DNA of 64,000 bases, from positions 9,548,001-9,612,000 of the forward strand of contig NC_068569.1 in the NCBI RefSeq assembly GCF_025698545.1, written 5' to 3'. The notes below the pieces were generated by a model. The model worked only from the letters and a program-made list of their open reading frames with translations. It was not told the origin of the DNA and searched no databases. This DNA comes from Gossypium raimondii. Its lineage: Eukaryota > Streptophyta > Magnoliopsida > Malvales > Malvaceae. The stretch's first letter is position 1. Every line of letters begins with the position of its first letter. Of this stretch, positions 9,901 to 21,946 are shown piece by piece. Both the position numbers and the translations under genes were made by a program.

Positions 9901-12900
9901 TTAAAACTGTTTACCGTGTAAAGGAAAGAAGTGGTCATGTTTTGCTGGTTAATTTTAAAAAGGAGAAAATTTTGCAGGGAGTTATTGAGCTCAACTAAAC
10001 ATGTCCATGCCTTCAAATTCATTTCAAATTTAGAATAGTCTGAAATTTCTAGCAGTTTGTTTGATTATGTCAGGTTGGTTCCACTCAATTCCTTTTTCCA
10101 ACGTTTGTATCTGTTTTCTTCCTAGTAATCTAACTTTCAGGATATTCCCAACATGGAGCTCAACATGAAATATATGATTAGGAGATTGCAGGCCTTGAAA
10201 TCGGCTTGTTACTGGTTTTGCATCAAACTAGAGGGTAAACATGCTTGCAAATGTTAGGAGTTTTGTTTGGAGAAGGATGCACAAAGAATGTCCAGATAAG
10301 CAAGTGATTACAGCGAGGCAGTTCTTTCCTGCATGAAATGGTCTAAAGGGTGTCAAAACTCGATTGTTTTAGTGGTGTCTTGGCTCAGTTTCACTGCTTC
10401 CGCTGAGACATGAGATTTGTGCTGCAGATTTAATTAAGTTTTATATCTGAACTGTACATCCCTTGTGGCTAATTTGTTCCACAAATCATTTTAATGCTTA
10501 GTCTGATTCACCCTTATTAGCTTACCAGATTTAGCTTTCAGTGGTTTAATAGGTCAATAGCAGAAAATATTTAACTTATTTTAGGTCTTCCTTCTCACTT
10601 AAACTTACCAATCATTTATTCATATTCCAACTGAACTTAGATGTAGGTGGCAAATAGTTAGCTTTAAACTAGCCTTGATAGTTAAGAATGATGTTTGAAC
10701 TCTGACTTGATCTTTTGTGTATCACAATGGAAACTTTACAGAATTTCTGCTTTAGTGGAGTAGACATAGATCTTGGAATATCCCAAAAGGAAAAGGCATT
10801 TGAATGGGATTGCAGGGAGCATGCTTTTTAATGCATAACCTAAAAAACTTGGATATGCATGGTTAGTTGCAAAAACTAGCAATAAAACCTTCTCATATAT
10901 TCAAGTCCAAAATGTTTAATGGTTTCTTCAAATGCTTTTCTGTTGTACCCGTAGTGTGTCTGATGGAATCTTATGACTTAAGAATTCTTTATTGACTGCA
11001 TTATGATCCCTGCGTCCCCCCTTCTATGCTATGTGCACCTTAATTTTCTTTGAGAATTGGTCATATTCTGCTCAAATTTACCCCTCTTCCATAAGGTATT
11101 TATTTCAATGTTCTTTTAGACATGCAACAAAATCATGTATTTTTTTGTATAACCAATTTTCTTCCATTTAAATTATGATTTTGTAATTCTTCTTGCTCCA
11201 AAAATTTTCATTATTCTTTATGTATCTTCTTTTAGTATCTTTAGATTCCACAGCTCAAACAGGACATTCTAATGGGGGTGATTGGCAAGAAGAGGTCTAT
11301 CAAAAGGTAAAAACTATCTTGGCCCATCCTCCTACAGGTAATAATTATGCTTACAACTTGGTTTAAGAAGGTAAAACCCCTGAACCCTGAGGATGTTGTG
11401 ATGTGTCTCTTTACGGGAACTATGAAACGGAAGAATTAGAAAGAAATTCAGATATTTTCTGATTGACTTGTTAGTTTGGTTATAAGTACTTGAATGTTCT
11501 TAGAAGAAAGAAATAAAGCTTATAAACTTTTTGGTTTCATTTGAAAGATCCATTAAGACGTGTTTGCAAGAAACATAATAAAACTATTTATAGGATTTGA
11601 GTTTCTAAAATTTAAAAAAAATCTTTTTTAAAATAAAACATTTGGTATATATAGATTTCATAAATAAAAAATTAATAAATTCCATAAACACATATTCAGA
11701 CATAGAAACTGTATATAATAATAACAAAATGTTCTTAGAAGAAAGAAATAAAGCTTATAAACTTTTTGGTTTCATTTGAAAGATCCATTAAGATGTGTTT
11801 GCAAGAAACCTAAGGCCCAAGGACTACTACAAAAGTCTCGCATGCTTGATTTAAAAGTAATCATCATTTATTGATATGTTTCTTCTGTATTTAACTAAAA
11901 TCAGTACCGGCTTATCAGAAAATTGAAAAATCTTTGTACTTTTCTAATAAACCATAATTCTAGCTGAATTGGGTGGTTTAGTTGTCGGCTAACCATCCTG
12001 TTCCTGATTTAATGTTGCAGATCAAGGCCATGAAAGAGACATACTTCCCTGAATTAAATATGATGCACGAGAAAATCTCTGCCACGTTGCTGCAGGTAGA
12101 GGTAGGTTTATCCTTTCACATAATCAAACCTTCAAAGAGTAATCGAACCCATCTGCATGAACCTCTGCCTCCCTGTATCTCTAACTTGAATACAGAGAGG
12201 ACTTCACCACACATCAGGAAGCTTTCGATCCCATACCGCTTTTTAATTGCGCTACTTGAATCCCTTTCCTTTAGGCACACTGTTTACTGGTTGCACTTTA
12301 TGCTTATCTGATGTGATAGTGGTTTGTTATTCTACTTGCATCAGTTAAAAACAATTCTATGCATTCTATTTTCCAGCATGATTCTCTTCCACAGCAGACA
12401 AAGTCAGCGCGGCTTGAGAAGATGAAACTATTCAAGACCATGTTGGAGCGCATTCTATCTTTCTTAACAATTTCCAGAGCTGCTATAGTACCGGCTTTCA
12501 AGGACAAGTTGAGTTCGTATGAGGACCAGATAGGAAAATTTATAATTGCCAATAGGCCAAGGAAGCTTGTCTCAGCTTTGCAGCAAGGACAGCTTCTTCC
12601 AACTCATATGCATTCCATGCAGCAGCCTCAACCTGAAAGTAATCAAACACAATCTCACGATAATCAAATGAACCCTCTGTTTCCGTCAATGATGAGACCA
12701 GCTCAGATGCCGCAATTGAAGAAGCAAATGCCGAGGCTACAGCAGCTGCAGCTTCTTCAAATGCTGCAACAGCGAGGTATGCACCGGGTTGATGAGCTGC
12801 AGTCACCTGCAAAGATTAAAACAAATGAATTATCACATTTACATCAAATAGATATTGATTCTGGAGTTCTTCAAGAAAATCTCCCTAGTAACCAACTTCC

Positions 12901-13473
12901 AGGTTATGAGCAAGCAAGTTCTGAATACCACGCCCCCGACACTGCTGGGATTGGTGTGCCGCCAATTATGTCAATACCACCTTTACTTCCAGGGTTTAAA
13001 GAAGTTAATGATACTAGTGGTAATGCTTTGACAACTGATTTTGGCAAGCCGGACATCGCAGAACAGCCACATGATCTCAAGGTGAACATGGTTAGTAATT
13101 CACATGCTTTTTTTCCTTTTTTCTTGATTGGGTTTGATAGTTTTGTTCATGAGGAAATGGGGGAAATCACCTTGAAATTTATCATCTATTTTCCTTTCTG
13201 ATGTTCATATTAACCCTCAGTTGCTGATTACTATTTTGTATGGTTCAGGCAAAACCCAAATCACTGAGTGCAACTGTGGTGACCATGGTTGATGAGGCAG
13301 TCACTTCAGTCGGCGAGGATTTGGCCGCCATGAGAAAGCAAGGACTGCATGCAAGAAATTTCTTTGCCCAAACTGGAATGAGTGGAGCTGAGAAAATGAG
13401 ATGTTATTTGAGTGCATTAGTTATATTAGCTCTCCTCATTTTTTTCATTTTCAACCTCAACCACCAATATTAA
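6995..13473 (+). CDS. MED15-like KIX-domain protein, truncated mosaic paralogue (copy A)
   Basis: An 11-exon model with all frames open and GT-AG introns: 6995-7007, 7192-7238, 7796-7917, 7999-8110, 8195-8300, 8592-8783, 8951-9496, 11236-11306, 12021-12095, 12377-13090, 13249-13473, giving 740 aa. Residues about 42-120 form a KIX domain (GDWRTQL...DTLKRHL...FDYVRRISLKLL), the fold by which MED15 binds activators. By eye it is about two-thirds identical to copy C and has one extra Ile (ERIIVNK). Exon 6 starts like copy C exon 4 (GSQSMQ) but soon diverges (FPKQWPPLPALY). Exon 7 equals only the last part of the large Gln-rich exon of copy C and is almost identical to it. Exons 9-10 hold the conserved [17 protein letters not shown] region. 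The C-terminus is short: the SVGEDLAAM...GLHARNF block is followed by a hydrophobic tail (residues about 718-740) instead of the last conserved region of MED15. An alternative donor at exon 9 would add Val-Glu. Whether it is transcribed is unknown. Confidence 0.75.
9632..9687 (+). repeat. 16-bp templated repeat at a deletion junction (copy A intron 7)
   Basis: 'caactacacaattttc' occurs at 9632-9647 and again at 9672-9687. The second copy sits exactly where copy A lacks about 205 bp that copy C has (about 25125-25333). See the findings. Confidence 0.8.
11493..11809 (+). repeat. 82-bp direct duplication in copy A intron 8
   Basis: Segments 11493-11574 and 11728-11809 are the same 82 bp ('aatgttcttagaagaaag...gcaagaaac') apart from one C/T difference. 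They are separated by about 150 bp of AT-rich DNA. Copy C has a single copy of this segment, starting near 27187. Confidence 0.85.
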
Positions 13474-13589
13474 AGCACTAGAATATGCAGGACCGGTTCA
13501 GTTCTATACCCCACCCCCCTAAATTTTGTTTTAAGTTTATGTCTGGGTAAAGGATGAAAGATCTTTTTATTACCATTGGTTTCTCTCTT

Positions 13590-13590
<1 letters not shown>

Positions 13591-13620
<30 letters not shown>
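13591..13620. repeat. (ATA)10 microsatellite
   Basis: Ten uninterrupted ATA units lie about 120 bp after the copy A stop codon, probably in its 3'UTR or flank. Confidence 0.9.
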
Positions 13621-14248
13621 GCCAGGGAACTTGTTCCCTTGTAATCCATTAGATGTCCTGATAATTTATCTTCTTATTCTAGCTTGAGAAATTATATATA
13701 TTTGCGTACTATGACCAAACCATCATTCGAATATCTAAAATATTTGTGTTTGTCAATGTTTTCCTGCGAATATATTGCTTTTTTAATAAATTTTAATAAT
13801 TCAAATTGTAAGTGTAATTATAAGCATAATCTAGTATTAAATAATAAGATTTTTATCTATAAATTTGGATAGTTTAAATTATAAATTATAATAAAAGTGT
13901 ATTTCAATATAAATATAAAATGCAATTTAATATTTATTAAATATTATCCATTCTAGTATTTTATTTAGTTTTAATATAATAATTTAAATATTTTTCATAA
14001 TTGAATTTATATGCTATTTGTTAAACTAAAAATCGAGTGTCGTAAATTTAAGTATTATAGTTAAGTTATAAAATATGTTTTGGTGTGTTCTACATTAAGT
14101 GATAAGTTGTTTCTTAGCTACTTATTACCTTGTTCTTTAACCTATTACTCTTCAAAGTCTTGAATTAATATAGATTCTTATTTGTCATTAAGAAGTTTTC
14201 GAAGTATTATCCATTGACCCCAACAATGACTGGTATTTTCTCAGGTGG

Positions 14249-14714
14249 GGTCCTAATACTTTGTGTGAATTGTGAATTTAGTACTTCTACTTTAATTTGA
14301 TCAATTTGAGTCCTTGTATTTTTGAATTTTGAATTTTTAATTTCGACCCAATAATAACAATTAAATTTGTTTGATTAAATTATGTTATTAGTCCTATATT
14401 AATATGTGTACAGTTATAGATTTAGTCTATGTTCACCAATTGGATCATTGTTAATGGTTATATTTTTGAATTTCAACATTTTAGTCTTAATGCAAATGAA
14501 GGTCGTTAAGACACGATTTTTGTGACTAATATGTGAAAAAACAAATATAGAATTATACAAGTGATAATATGTTTGACACATCAAATTTTAAAATAACAGA
14601 TTAATATTATCATTTGGTTAGAACAAAATTTTAAATTCTAAAAGTATAGGGACTGAAGATGATCAAATCAAAGTACAGGTACTAAATCCACAACTTACAC
14701 AAAGTATAAGGTCT
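14249..14714. mobile_element. fold-back/MITE-like element
   Basis: Left arm 14249-14330 ('ggtcctaatactttgtgtg...') and right arm 14636-14714 are imperfect inverted copies over about 80 bp. The right arm read on the - strand starts 'agaccttatactttgtgtaa' and continues with a matching 'atttagtacctgtacttt'. Similarity may extend about 18 bp further out on both sides. The interior has no open frame. This layout fits a MITE or other non-autonomous DNA element; the superfamily is not clear. Confidence 0.65.
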
Positions 14715-16413
14715 AATAGCAGAATTTGACCATATTTTCTTAAATAATATCAAGCAATCACGTAAATTGATCAATAACAATACAAAAAGGAAAGAAATAC
14801 TGTTACATGTTCTTAATTGTTTCCCTTTGTCTTCTCATGTTCTTGAACCTTTTTATTACCTTTCATTGAGCAAAAAGAACCAATTTCTTCGCTTTCTTCT
14901 TTGTTTCTTTTATCCGTAAATTTTACCACCATATTTTGGCCCGTATCAGTTTTTAAGCTTATCTAAGAAGGGTTGAATCAGATTTCAGATATAACATAAC
15001 TTCCCATTAATAGCTTCTCTACTTCTCTTCTCTTTTAATCTTCCGTTTTCTTTTCAGCCTAACAGATAGGATTCTCCAAGCCCATCTTGTTTTCGAGTTT
15101 AGGTAAAATTTTCATTATCTTTATTTTATAGGTTGCTCTCCAACAAACGCAGCAGACTGCACTTTGATTTATTGCCAACTCATCCCAGCAGCAGCAGCAG
15201 CCCATGTCTCAGAATGAATCAGAGCTTACTCAGTTGCAGCCCACCATCATCAAGAACAGCAAGAGACATCATCAAGTAAGTTTTTGAATCTTTGCTGCTC
15301 TTTGATTTGTTTCTTCGTTGTTTTCTCATACTGTGTTATTTTAATTAGTGCCGTGAATTCTTTTTCCCCGTATACAGTTTTCTTTTAGTCCATGTTGTTG
15401 CTTTGCGTTTCATTTCTACTATAGGAAGTAATTTTCTTTCCAACTTGAGGAGATTACGAGAATCTCTTCTTCAACTTGGCTCTGCTCAAAGATGCTCCTC
15501 TTCCGTAAGTTATTTATTTCGATGTTCTTTTAGACCTGCAACATAGTGATGTATCTTTGTGCATAAACGGTTTTCATTCATCTAAATTATGTTTTCCTTG
15601 TTCTTCTTGCTCCAGAAAGTTTCATTTTTCTTATGTGTGCATTGTTTATGTTATGTTCTTTTAGTATCTTCTACAGATTCCACAGCTCGAACAGGACATG
15701 AAAATGGGGGTGATTGGCAAGGAGAGGTCTACCAAAAGGTAAAAACTATCTTCACACGTTCTCCTATTCATAATATTATGCTTACAACTTGGTTTAAGAT
15801 GATTTTGAGTAGGATAGGGTACTGAGAGAATATTAGGTTATGGTATGATCTGTTTATGTTGAGATGCGTCTCTTTACAGGAACTATAAAACGGAAGAGTT
15901 AGAACTCAAAAGGCAATTTGGAAAGGAATTTCAGGCATCTTCTGATTGATTTATTATTTTGTTAATATGAACTTGAATTTTCTCAGAAGAAAGAAAATAA
16001 AGCTTACTTAAGCCCTTCAGTTATTTCTTCTGTTATTAACTAAAATCAGTGCCAGCTTGTCAGAAAATGGAAAAATCTTTTTACTTTTTTCTAATAAACC
16101 ATGATTCTAGATGAATTGAGTGGTTAGGATGTTAGCTAACCATTCTGTTCCCGATTTTATGTTGCAGATCAAGGCCATGAAAGAGACATACTTCTCTGAA
16201 TTAAATGAGATACACCAGAAAATTGCAGCCAAGTTGCTGCAGGTAGAGGTAGGTTTATCCTTTCACATAATCAACCTTCAAAGACTAATCGAATCCAACT
16301 GCAGGAACCTATGCCTCCCTGTATCTCTAAATTGAATATGGAGAGGACTTCACTACACTTCAGGAAGCTTTCAGTCCCATACCGCTTTTTAATTGCTACT
16401 TGAATCCCTTTCC

Positions 16414-19072
16414 TGTAACACTCCTATACCCCGTCCAATCGTACGACTTCAAGTAACCTAAAATAGATAGAATTTCAAGAGTTTACATTTTAGTCCCTAA
16501 CACATGGAAACACATTTGGTCTACATATGTATATGTCGTTTTAATTCAAACTATGGTACCTACTCTTAAAGCTCTTGAGGATGTGATGAGATGAGAAATC
16601 TCCAACCCGATTCTACCTCTTCGAGTCTAATTGTACCTTCGTGTTAAAAATAAACGCCTTAAACCGGTGAAGGCTTAGTAATCACTACAAAAATAAATAG
16701 GTAAATGAATCATAACAAAATATTTTAAACTTATTCAATAATTACATATTTACACACATAAGTTTCTTCAGCTATGCCTTACTTTAATAAAAATTTAACT
16801 TACCTTTTTGTAAGTTATCAAACTTACCTTAACACATTGGTGGTTCACTTTTCTTCACAACTCATATTTTTAGCCCAAAGTAAACTTTATAGAACACACC
16901 AGATATACGAAAAAAAATACAGAGGTGCATTATTATGTACTATTGAACAGAGAGCACTAAAGTGCTATACAAAGAACAAGAATGTGCTAAACGGAGAGCA
17001 CTAATGTACTAATAATAGAAGAGCGCACTAAGGTCCCTTAATGGCATGCCACTAATATCCTAGTAGTTCTAAATTCCGTCCACTTGGGCATTAAAGCTGA
17101 ATTTCATATATTTAAATAATTTACATAAATATTTCGAAAAAGATTTCTCATTTCTCCATCATCTACAATTTAGTCCCCATTTCACAAATCACAAATATCA
17201 CACCTTTTTCACACATATACTTTTACCACAACATCATTACTTAGTGTTCAAACAATATACCATTTCATATTCTCCACCTATATTTTTCTTTACAAATTTC
17301 ATAATCTAATCTTCTTCTTATTTTCTATTTACAAATTTAAATATATATTTTACATTTTTATTCTAAGTAATTCCATACAACAATATAAGTATTTAAATAA
17401 AAATAAGTAGTACTTACAACAAAAGGTTGAGATGATGTATTTTCTTCTTCCTTCACTCCTTAGCCTTATCTTTCCCTTTTTCTTCAATTAGGTCCCCTAC
17501 TTTCTTTTCTTTCTTTTCAATTTCATATAAAACATATAACATTTATATGTTAAAAAAAAACAATCAAGTGACTTTCCTATACTATTTAATAAAAATAAAC
17601 ATGTATGGTATGATAATTTTATCATTTCTTACCTTAGCTCTTTGATTTTTACTAGGGGAATTTCAAAAAAAAAATGAAAGTTTGAAGCTTGGATGGTTCA
17701 ACTATGATGGTAGGACACGTAGGGAATTAAAAGAAAAGTTGGATGAAAATGGGGGGAAGATGACTAAAGGCATGTTCTGCAATGCTTAAAAAAAAACACT
17801 TCTGGTTCCAAAAGCGCTTTTAGAAGAAAAACTGTGCTAAACAAACTGTTTTTTGCTGAAACTTTTATCTTTTCAGAAATGCTTTTTAAAAACACTTTTA
17901 AAAAGGAAAAGCTAAAAGGGTCAGTTCTTCATTACTTTTGAAAAGTGCTTTTAAAAAATTTAGTTTAAAATTTGAGTATTTAGCATTGCTGTCAAAAAGT
18001 GCTTTTGAGAAATAAAATGTCTATTTTAGACATGCTATTATCAAGTAACAAATATACATTTAAATCATTTTAAATTAGTTAATATTATTATATTTTAGTA
18101 AGAATATAAAAAATTATTATAACTTATTGTTAATATTTTAATATATAAAATATAAATTTTAAATTTTTTAAGTAATAAATTTTAATTATTTGTAAAATTT
18201 AATTAGAATATATAAAGTATATTTTAAATATTTAAATATAATCATTAAATATTTTTAATTAGTATTTTAAAATAAAAATATTTTTTTATTTTTAATTAAT
18301 GATTTTAACACATATGTAATTAAGCACCAAGAAAAAAAATATTATGTTATTAGAGGGTTGAAAAGTAATTAAGCACAAAAAGTACTTTTGAGGAAGGAAA
18401 AACTAAAATTTTTAGCTTTTCTTTTCAAATATACTTTTGAAAAGCACCTTTGAAAAGCTAAAAATTTAAGCCAAAAGTAATTTGTTCTGTACCGCTTTTC
18501 TTTCAAAAATACTTTTGAAATCAAAAGTATTTTTTTTAAGTAATGAAGAATTGGCCGTAGTGACGGTTAGTGTTTCTTTTCTCCACTTTTCTACACCATT
18601 CCACTAAAATATCTCACAATTTTAATTAAAATGGTCAAATTGCTACTAAGTCCTTAAGCCATCCATCTTTTTACTTTTACCCATCATCATTACATCTAAA
18701 AAAATATCCACTTGACTAATTATCACTTTGTCCTTCCTCATCTTTCATATTTTCTAGTATGACTCATACAACACTTTGGTTAAATTTCATTTTAATCCTT
18801 CATTCATTTCCTCTACTATTATATGTCTCCTAACTTAATATTTTTCCTACTTTGGCCACAACAATTTCTTTATTCTGTCAACTAAATCAATGTATCTATT
18901 TTAAAATTTCCTCTACTACTTTGGCTAATTACCACTTTTTATTTTTTTATATATTTTATTAGATCTATATACTTCCTAATTTAATACTCAAAATTCCTAT
19001 TTATTATATTTCAAAAAAATTTATACTAATTCTTGACTCGATCCATCACTATACCTAAATGTGGATGTTACA
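16414..19072 (-). mobile_element. solo LTR-like retroelement with 5-bp target duplication
   Basis: The 2659-bp insert starts TGTAACACTCC and ends GGATGTTACA, so it has the TG...CA ends and TGTAACA/TGTTACA inverted tips of plant LTRs. TTTCC lies on both sides (16409-16413 and 19073-19077). Copies A and C have the uninterrupted 'gaatccctttcctt' at this intron position, so the insertion boundaries are exact. No gag, protease, RT or integrase frame is present, and I see no internal second LTR, so a solo LTR is the simplest reading. Its 3'-like end (GGGGTATAGGAGTGTTACA) reads on the - strand, suggesting - orientation. A smaller DNA element sits inside it at 17919-18556. Confidence 0.85.
17919..18556. 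mobile_element. nested MITE-like element inside the LTR
   Basis: Terminal inverted repeats are 'ggtcagttcttcattactt' at 17919-17937 and the complement of 'ggccaattcttcattactt' at 18538-18556, 17 of 19 matching. The interior is AT-rich with several 'aaaagtgctttt'-type inner inverted repeats and no coding capacity. A weaker related tip ('ggcatgttctgcaatgctt') occurs at 17769, so the true left end may lie there or two related elements may be nested. No clear target duplication was found. Confidence 0.6.
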
Positions 19073-19658
19073 TTTCCTTGAGGCACTGTTTACTGGTTGC
19101 AGTTTATGCTTATCTGATGTAATAGTGGTTTGTTATTATACTTGCATCAGTTAAAACAATTCTATGCGTTCTATTTTCCAGCATGATTCTCTTCCACAAC
19201 AGCCAAAGTCAGCGCGTCTTGAGAAGTTGAAAATATTCAAGACCATGTTGGAGCGCATTCTATCTTTCTTAACAATTTCCAAAGCTGCTACAGTACCGGC
19301 TTACAAGGCCAAGTTGAGTTCGCATGAGAAGCAGATAAGAAAATTTATAAATGCAAATAGGCTAAGCAAGTCTGTCTCAGCTTTGCAGCAAGGACAACTT
19401 CCTCCACCTCGTATGCATTTCTCGCAGTAGCCTCGACCTCAAATTAATCAAACACAGTTTCGTGATAATCAAATGAACCCTCAGTTCCGGTCAATAAACT
19501 TACAAGGTTCTATGCCAGCAATGCAGCCGAACAACCTGACAAGCTCGTTGCAAAGTCCATTGTCTTCTTTGTCTGGGCTTTCAATAGAACAGCAAACCAT
19601 GTTAAATTCGCTGCAACCAGGTTCCAATTTGAATTCAGGACAGGATAAGGCTCCATAA

Positions 19659-20662
19659 ATATATAAAATAAATATTTCGGAAAACGAAGTCAGAACCAAG
19701 AAAAGCGACTGAATCGAAGTGAAGAACTTCGGTTAGGTTATCGTGGCTGACTTATATAATTGGTCCGTTCGATCTGTTTTAAGTATTGTAGTTTGCAAAA
19801 GTTTGGTTAACAACAAATTTTACTCAATAGAAACAAATGCAAGAAAAAGTCATAATTAACCAAATTTTATTTTGTTAAATGAATTTAAGATAAGTTTGAT
19901 AATTTAAAAAAATAGCATTAAATTTATGTTATAAATATATTTGGTATACATTAAATATAATTATTTTGTTTGGTAATAATAAATATTGATTTTGAAAATT
20001 TTTTATTTTGTCTTTTTACTATAATATTATTTATTTTATTTTGAATAGTTTTAATAAAATTAAAGATAAAATTATTATTTTTGATTTTTGAAGATATCTA
20101 CCTCACTTAACTCTCATGATTTAAAATTAAAATATTTTAAAATTAATAAAATGAGGGAATAATTTGAATAGTTGTGGAAATAATTTTAATACGATATTAT
20201 TTTTTTATATATTCGTTTTATAATTCATATTTTGTTCGAGGTTTGTTTTAATCATTTTAACAATGTCATTACTAATGTGTAAACTTGTGTTTTTGTTGGA
20301 AGTGCAATGTGTCTAACTACTGTTACCAATACTTGTTCTAGTAGTAAATCGAAAAACAAATATTAAGTTTCATTCTAATGCAAATTTCAATTGATACGGA
20401 ACATATGAGTGTCTATTAATTGATTTCAATGATATAATTAATGAGTATTTAAACTTAAGGTTTGTTTAATTTTATTATTTGATATTTACAAAAGAATATA
20501 TACATATATCAAATTTTGTTATAGGTTATAAAAATTTTAAATGATATATTGAAATAAATTGATATCCATGCATATTAGTATTGATAGAAAACTAATATAT
20601 CCCTTGATTATTTGGATTTCGATGCAGTAATAATAAGACAAAATTAAAACAAGGGACGGTTG
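19659..20662. other. intergenic between copy B and MED15a
   Basis: AT-rich DNA separating the truncated end of pseudogene B from the MED15a promoter. No open frame or repeat of note was seen. Confidence 0.5.
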
Positions 20663-20666
20663 TATT

Positions 20667-20674
20667 TATATAAA
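20667..20674 (+). promoter_or_regulatory. TATA box of MED15a (copy C)
   Basis: TATATAAA, about 240 bp upstream of a probable 5'UTR splice donor. It is followed by a CT-rich leader (about 20690-20740) typical of plant 5'UTRs. Transcription would start near 20700. Confidence 0.55.
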
Positions 20675-20916
20675 AGATAATTCATCAACTTTGGTCTGTC
20701 CTCTCTCTTTTAATATTCCCTTTTCTTTTGCTTTCTTTACATACTTCCTCAAGTTTCGATCCAAAAAAAAAAACGTACTTCCTTAAGGAATTCCATATTT
20801 GCAAAACACATCCTTCAAGAATTCTCGAATCCCATCTCTGTTTCGGAATTGGGAAATACATTCTTCTGGAATTCTTGAAGCCGATCACTGTTTCTAATTA
20901 GGGCCTCCTTATCGAG

Positions 20917-21940
20917 GTAAAAATTTCAAAAAAAAAGTTATAGATTTTAGGGTTTTGCTGCTTGAATATCCTCAAAAAATTTACCTGTGATTAGGTCTTT
21001 ACTTTCAAGAATGAAAGATTTTATTTTATTTTTGAATATCATTTTATCACCAGTGACATTGTATTTACATATATAGTTTCTGCTGTGAAAAAAAAGTATA
21101 AAGCTTGATTGAATATTTGGATACTCAATAACGGAAGCAAGCCTCAAAGCAATTATTTACATATATACATTTTTTTTCTTTTCTTTTTTTTTTTGTAATT
21201 AATAATTTACGCTAAAATTCTACTTAAAGGGGCTGTTTTCTTCGGGAAATTGTCTAAAAAAAAAATAGCTGCAAGAGTTTCAGTTGCTTTTTTTGGTTAG
21301 AGGGCTCAAATTTTTTATAACGGTGAGTCTAGGTAGCATTCTCAGAAGCCAACTAACAATTTAATTCTTTACTGAATAGCTATTACTTGAATATAAGCAT
21401 TGCTTGCCAGTGATATGCGCTGGGCTAGTGGGGTAAACAGGGAGAAAGAAAATGGAATCTTAAAAAGATCACCTTGTGTTAGTATTAATCAACCAAATTG
21501 ATGTTCGGTTTGTAAAGTTTTGGTTTACATCGGGAAAGATCATGTTCAACTTCAATCATGGTCTTAGGGTGTCTCTGAGTGTCTAATAACTTGCCGTCTT
21601 TTTGTTAGAACTTAAATGTTGCTGCAAATGATGTAAACTGTCCCCCATGTGTTACAAGTTACAACATTACAGTACATTCTGCTCTTATGTATGGATTTAT
21701 TCTTTTTGGTTTCTATGGGGGGCAATAAGGAGAAATTTTAACAAAGTCTGTGTTTTCCCGAGGCTCTTACCAGTAGTAGAAACTTAGGATGGGGAGGGAA
21801 GTATTACTGAAAAGAACTTTGCCAAACGTTTTTCATATTTGAGGAGTAATTTATTTCAAATTGACTAGTTTCAATTTATGACTAGGGAAATTCGGATTGG
21901 ATATGTTTGTGACTGTTGTTTTCTCTTTTGCTCTTTTCAG
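20917..21940 (+). other. 5'UTR intron of MED15a
   Basis: Donor 'atcgag|gtaaaa' at 20916/20917 and acceptor 'cttttcag|aatttc' at 21940/21941, six nt before the MED15a ATG. The acceptor directly before the start codon, with no in-frame coding sequence upstream, supports a leader intron of about 1 kb. Confidence 0.6.
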
Positions 21941-21946
21941 AATTTC

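Larger units (their letters stand above)
13474..15130. other. intergenic between MED15 copies A and B
   Basis: The 3' flank of copy A, AT-rich DNA, and the fold-back element at 14249-14714. The stretch 14760-15130 before pseudogene B is CT-rich and shows no KIX exons, so the 5' half of copy B is missing. No gene is supported. Confidence 0.5.
15131..19658 (+). pseudogene. MED15 pseudogene (copy B)
   Basis: Only remnants matching the middle of MED15a remain. 15131-15275 matches the 3' end of the Gln-rich exon and has a stop (TGA, 15165-15167) plus deletions. 15665-15738 matches the DSTAQT...NGGDW exon, 3 nt longer than in copy C. 16168-16242 matches the [14 protein letters not shown] exon and is intact. 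19182-19658 matches the 5' third of the next large exon, with an in-frame TAG at 19428-19430 (a CAG in copies A and C) and an abrupt loss of similarity near 19650. KIX exons and the whole 3' end are absent. An LTR element (16414-19072) occupies the intron between the last two remnants. A functional protein is very unlikely. Confidence 0.85.
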
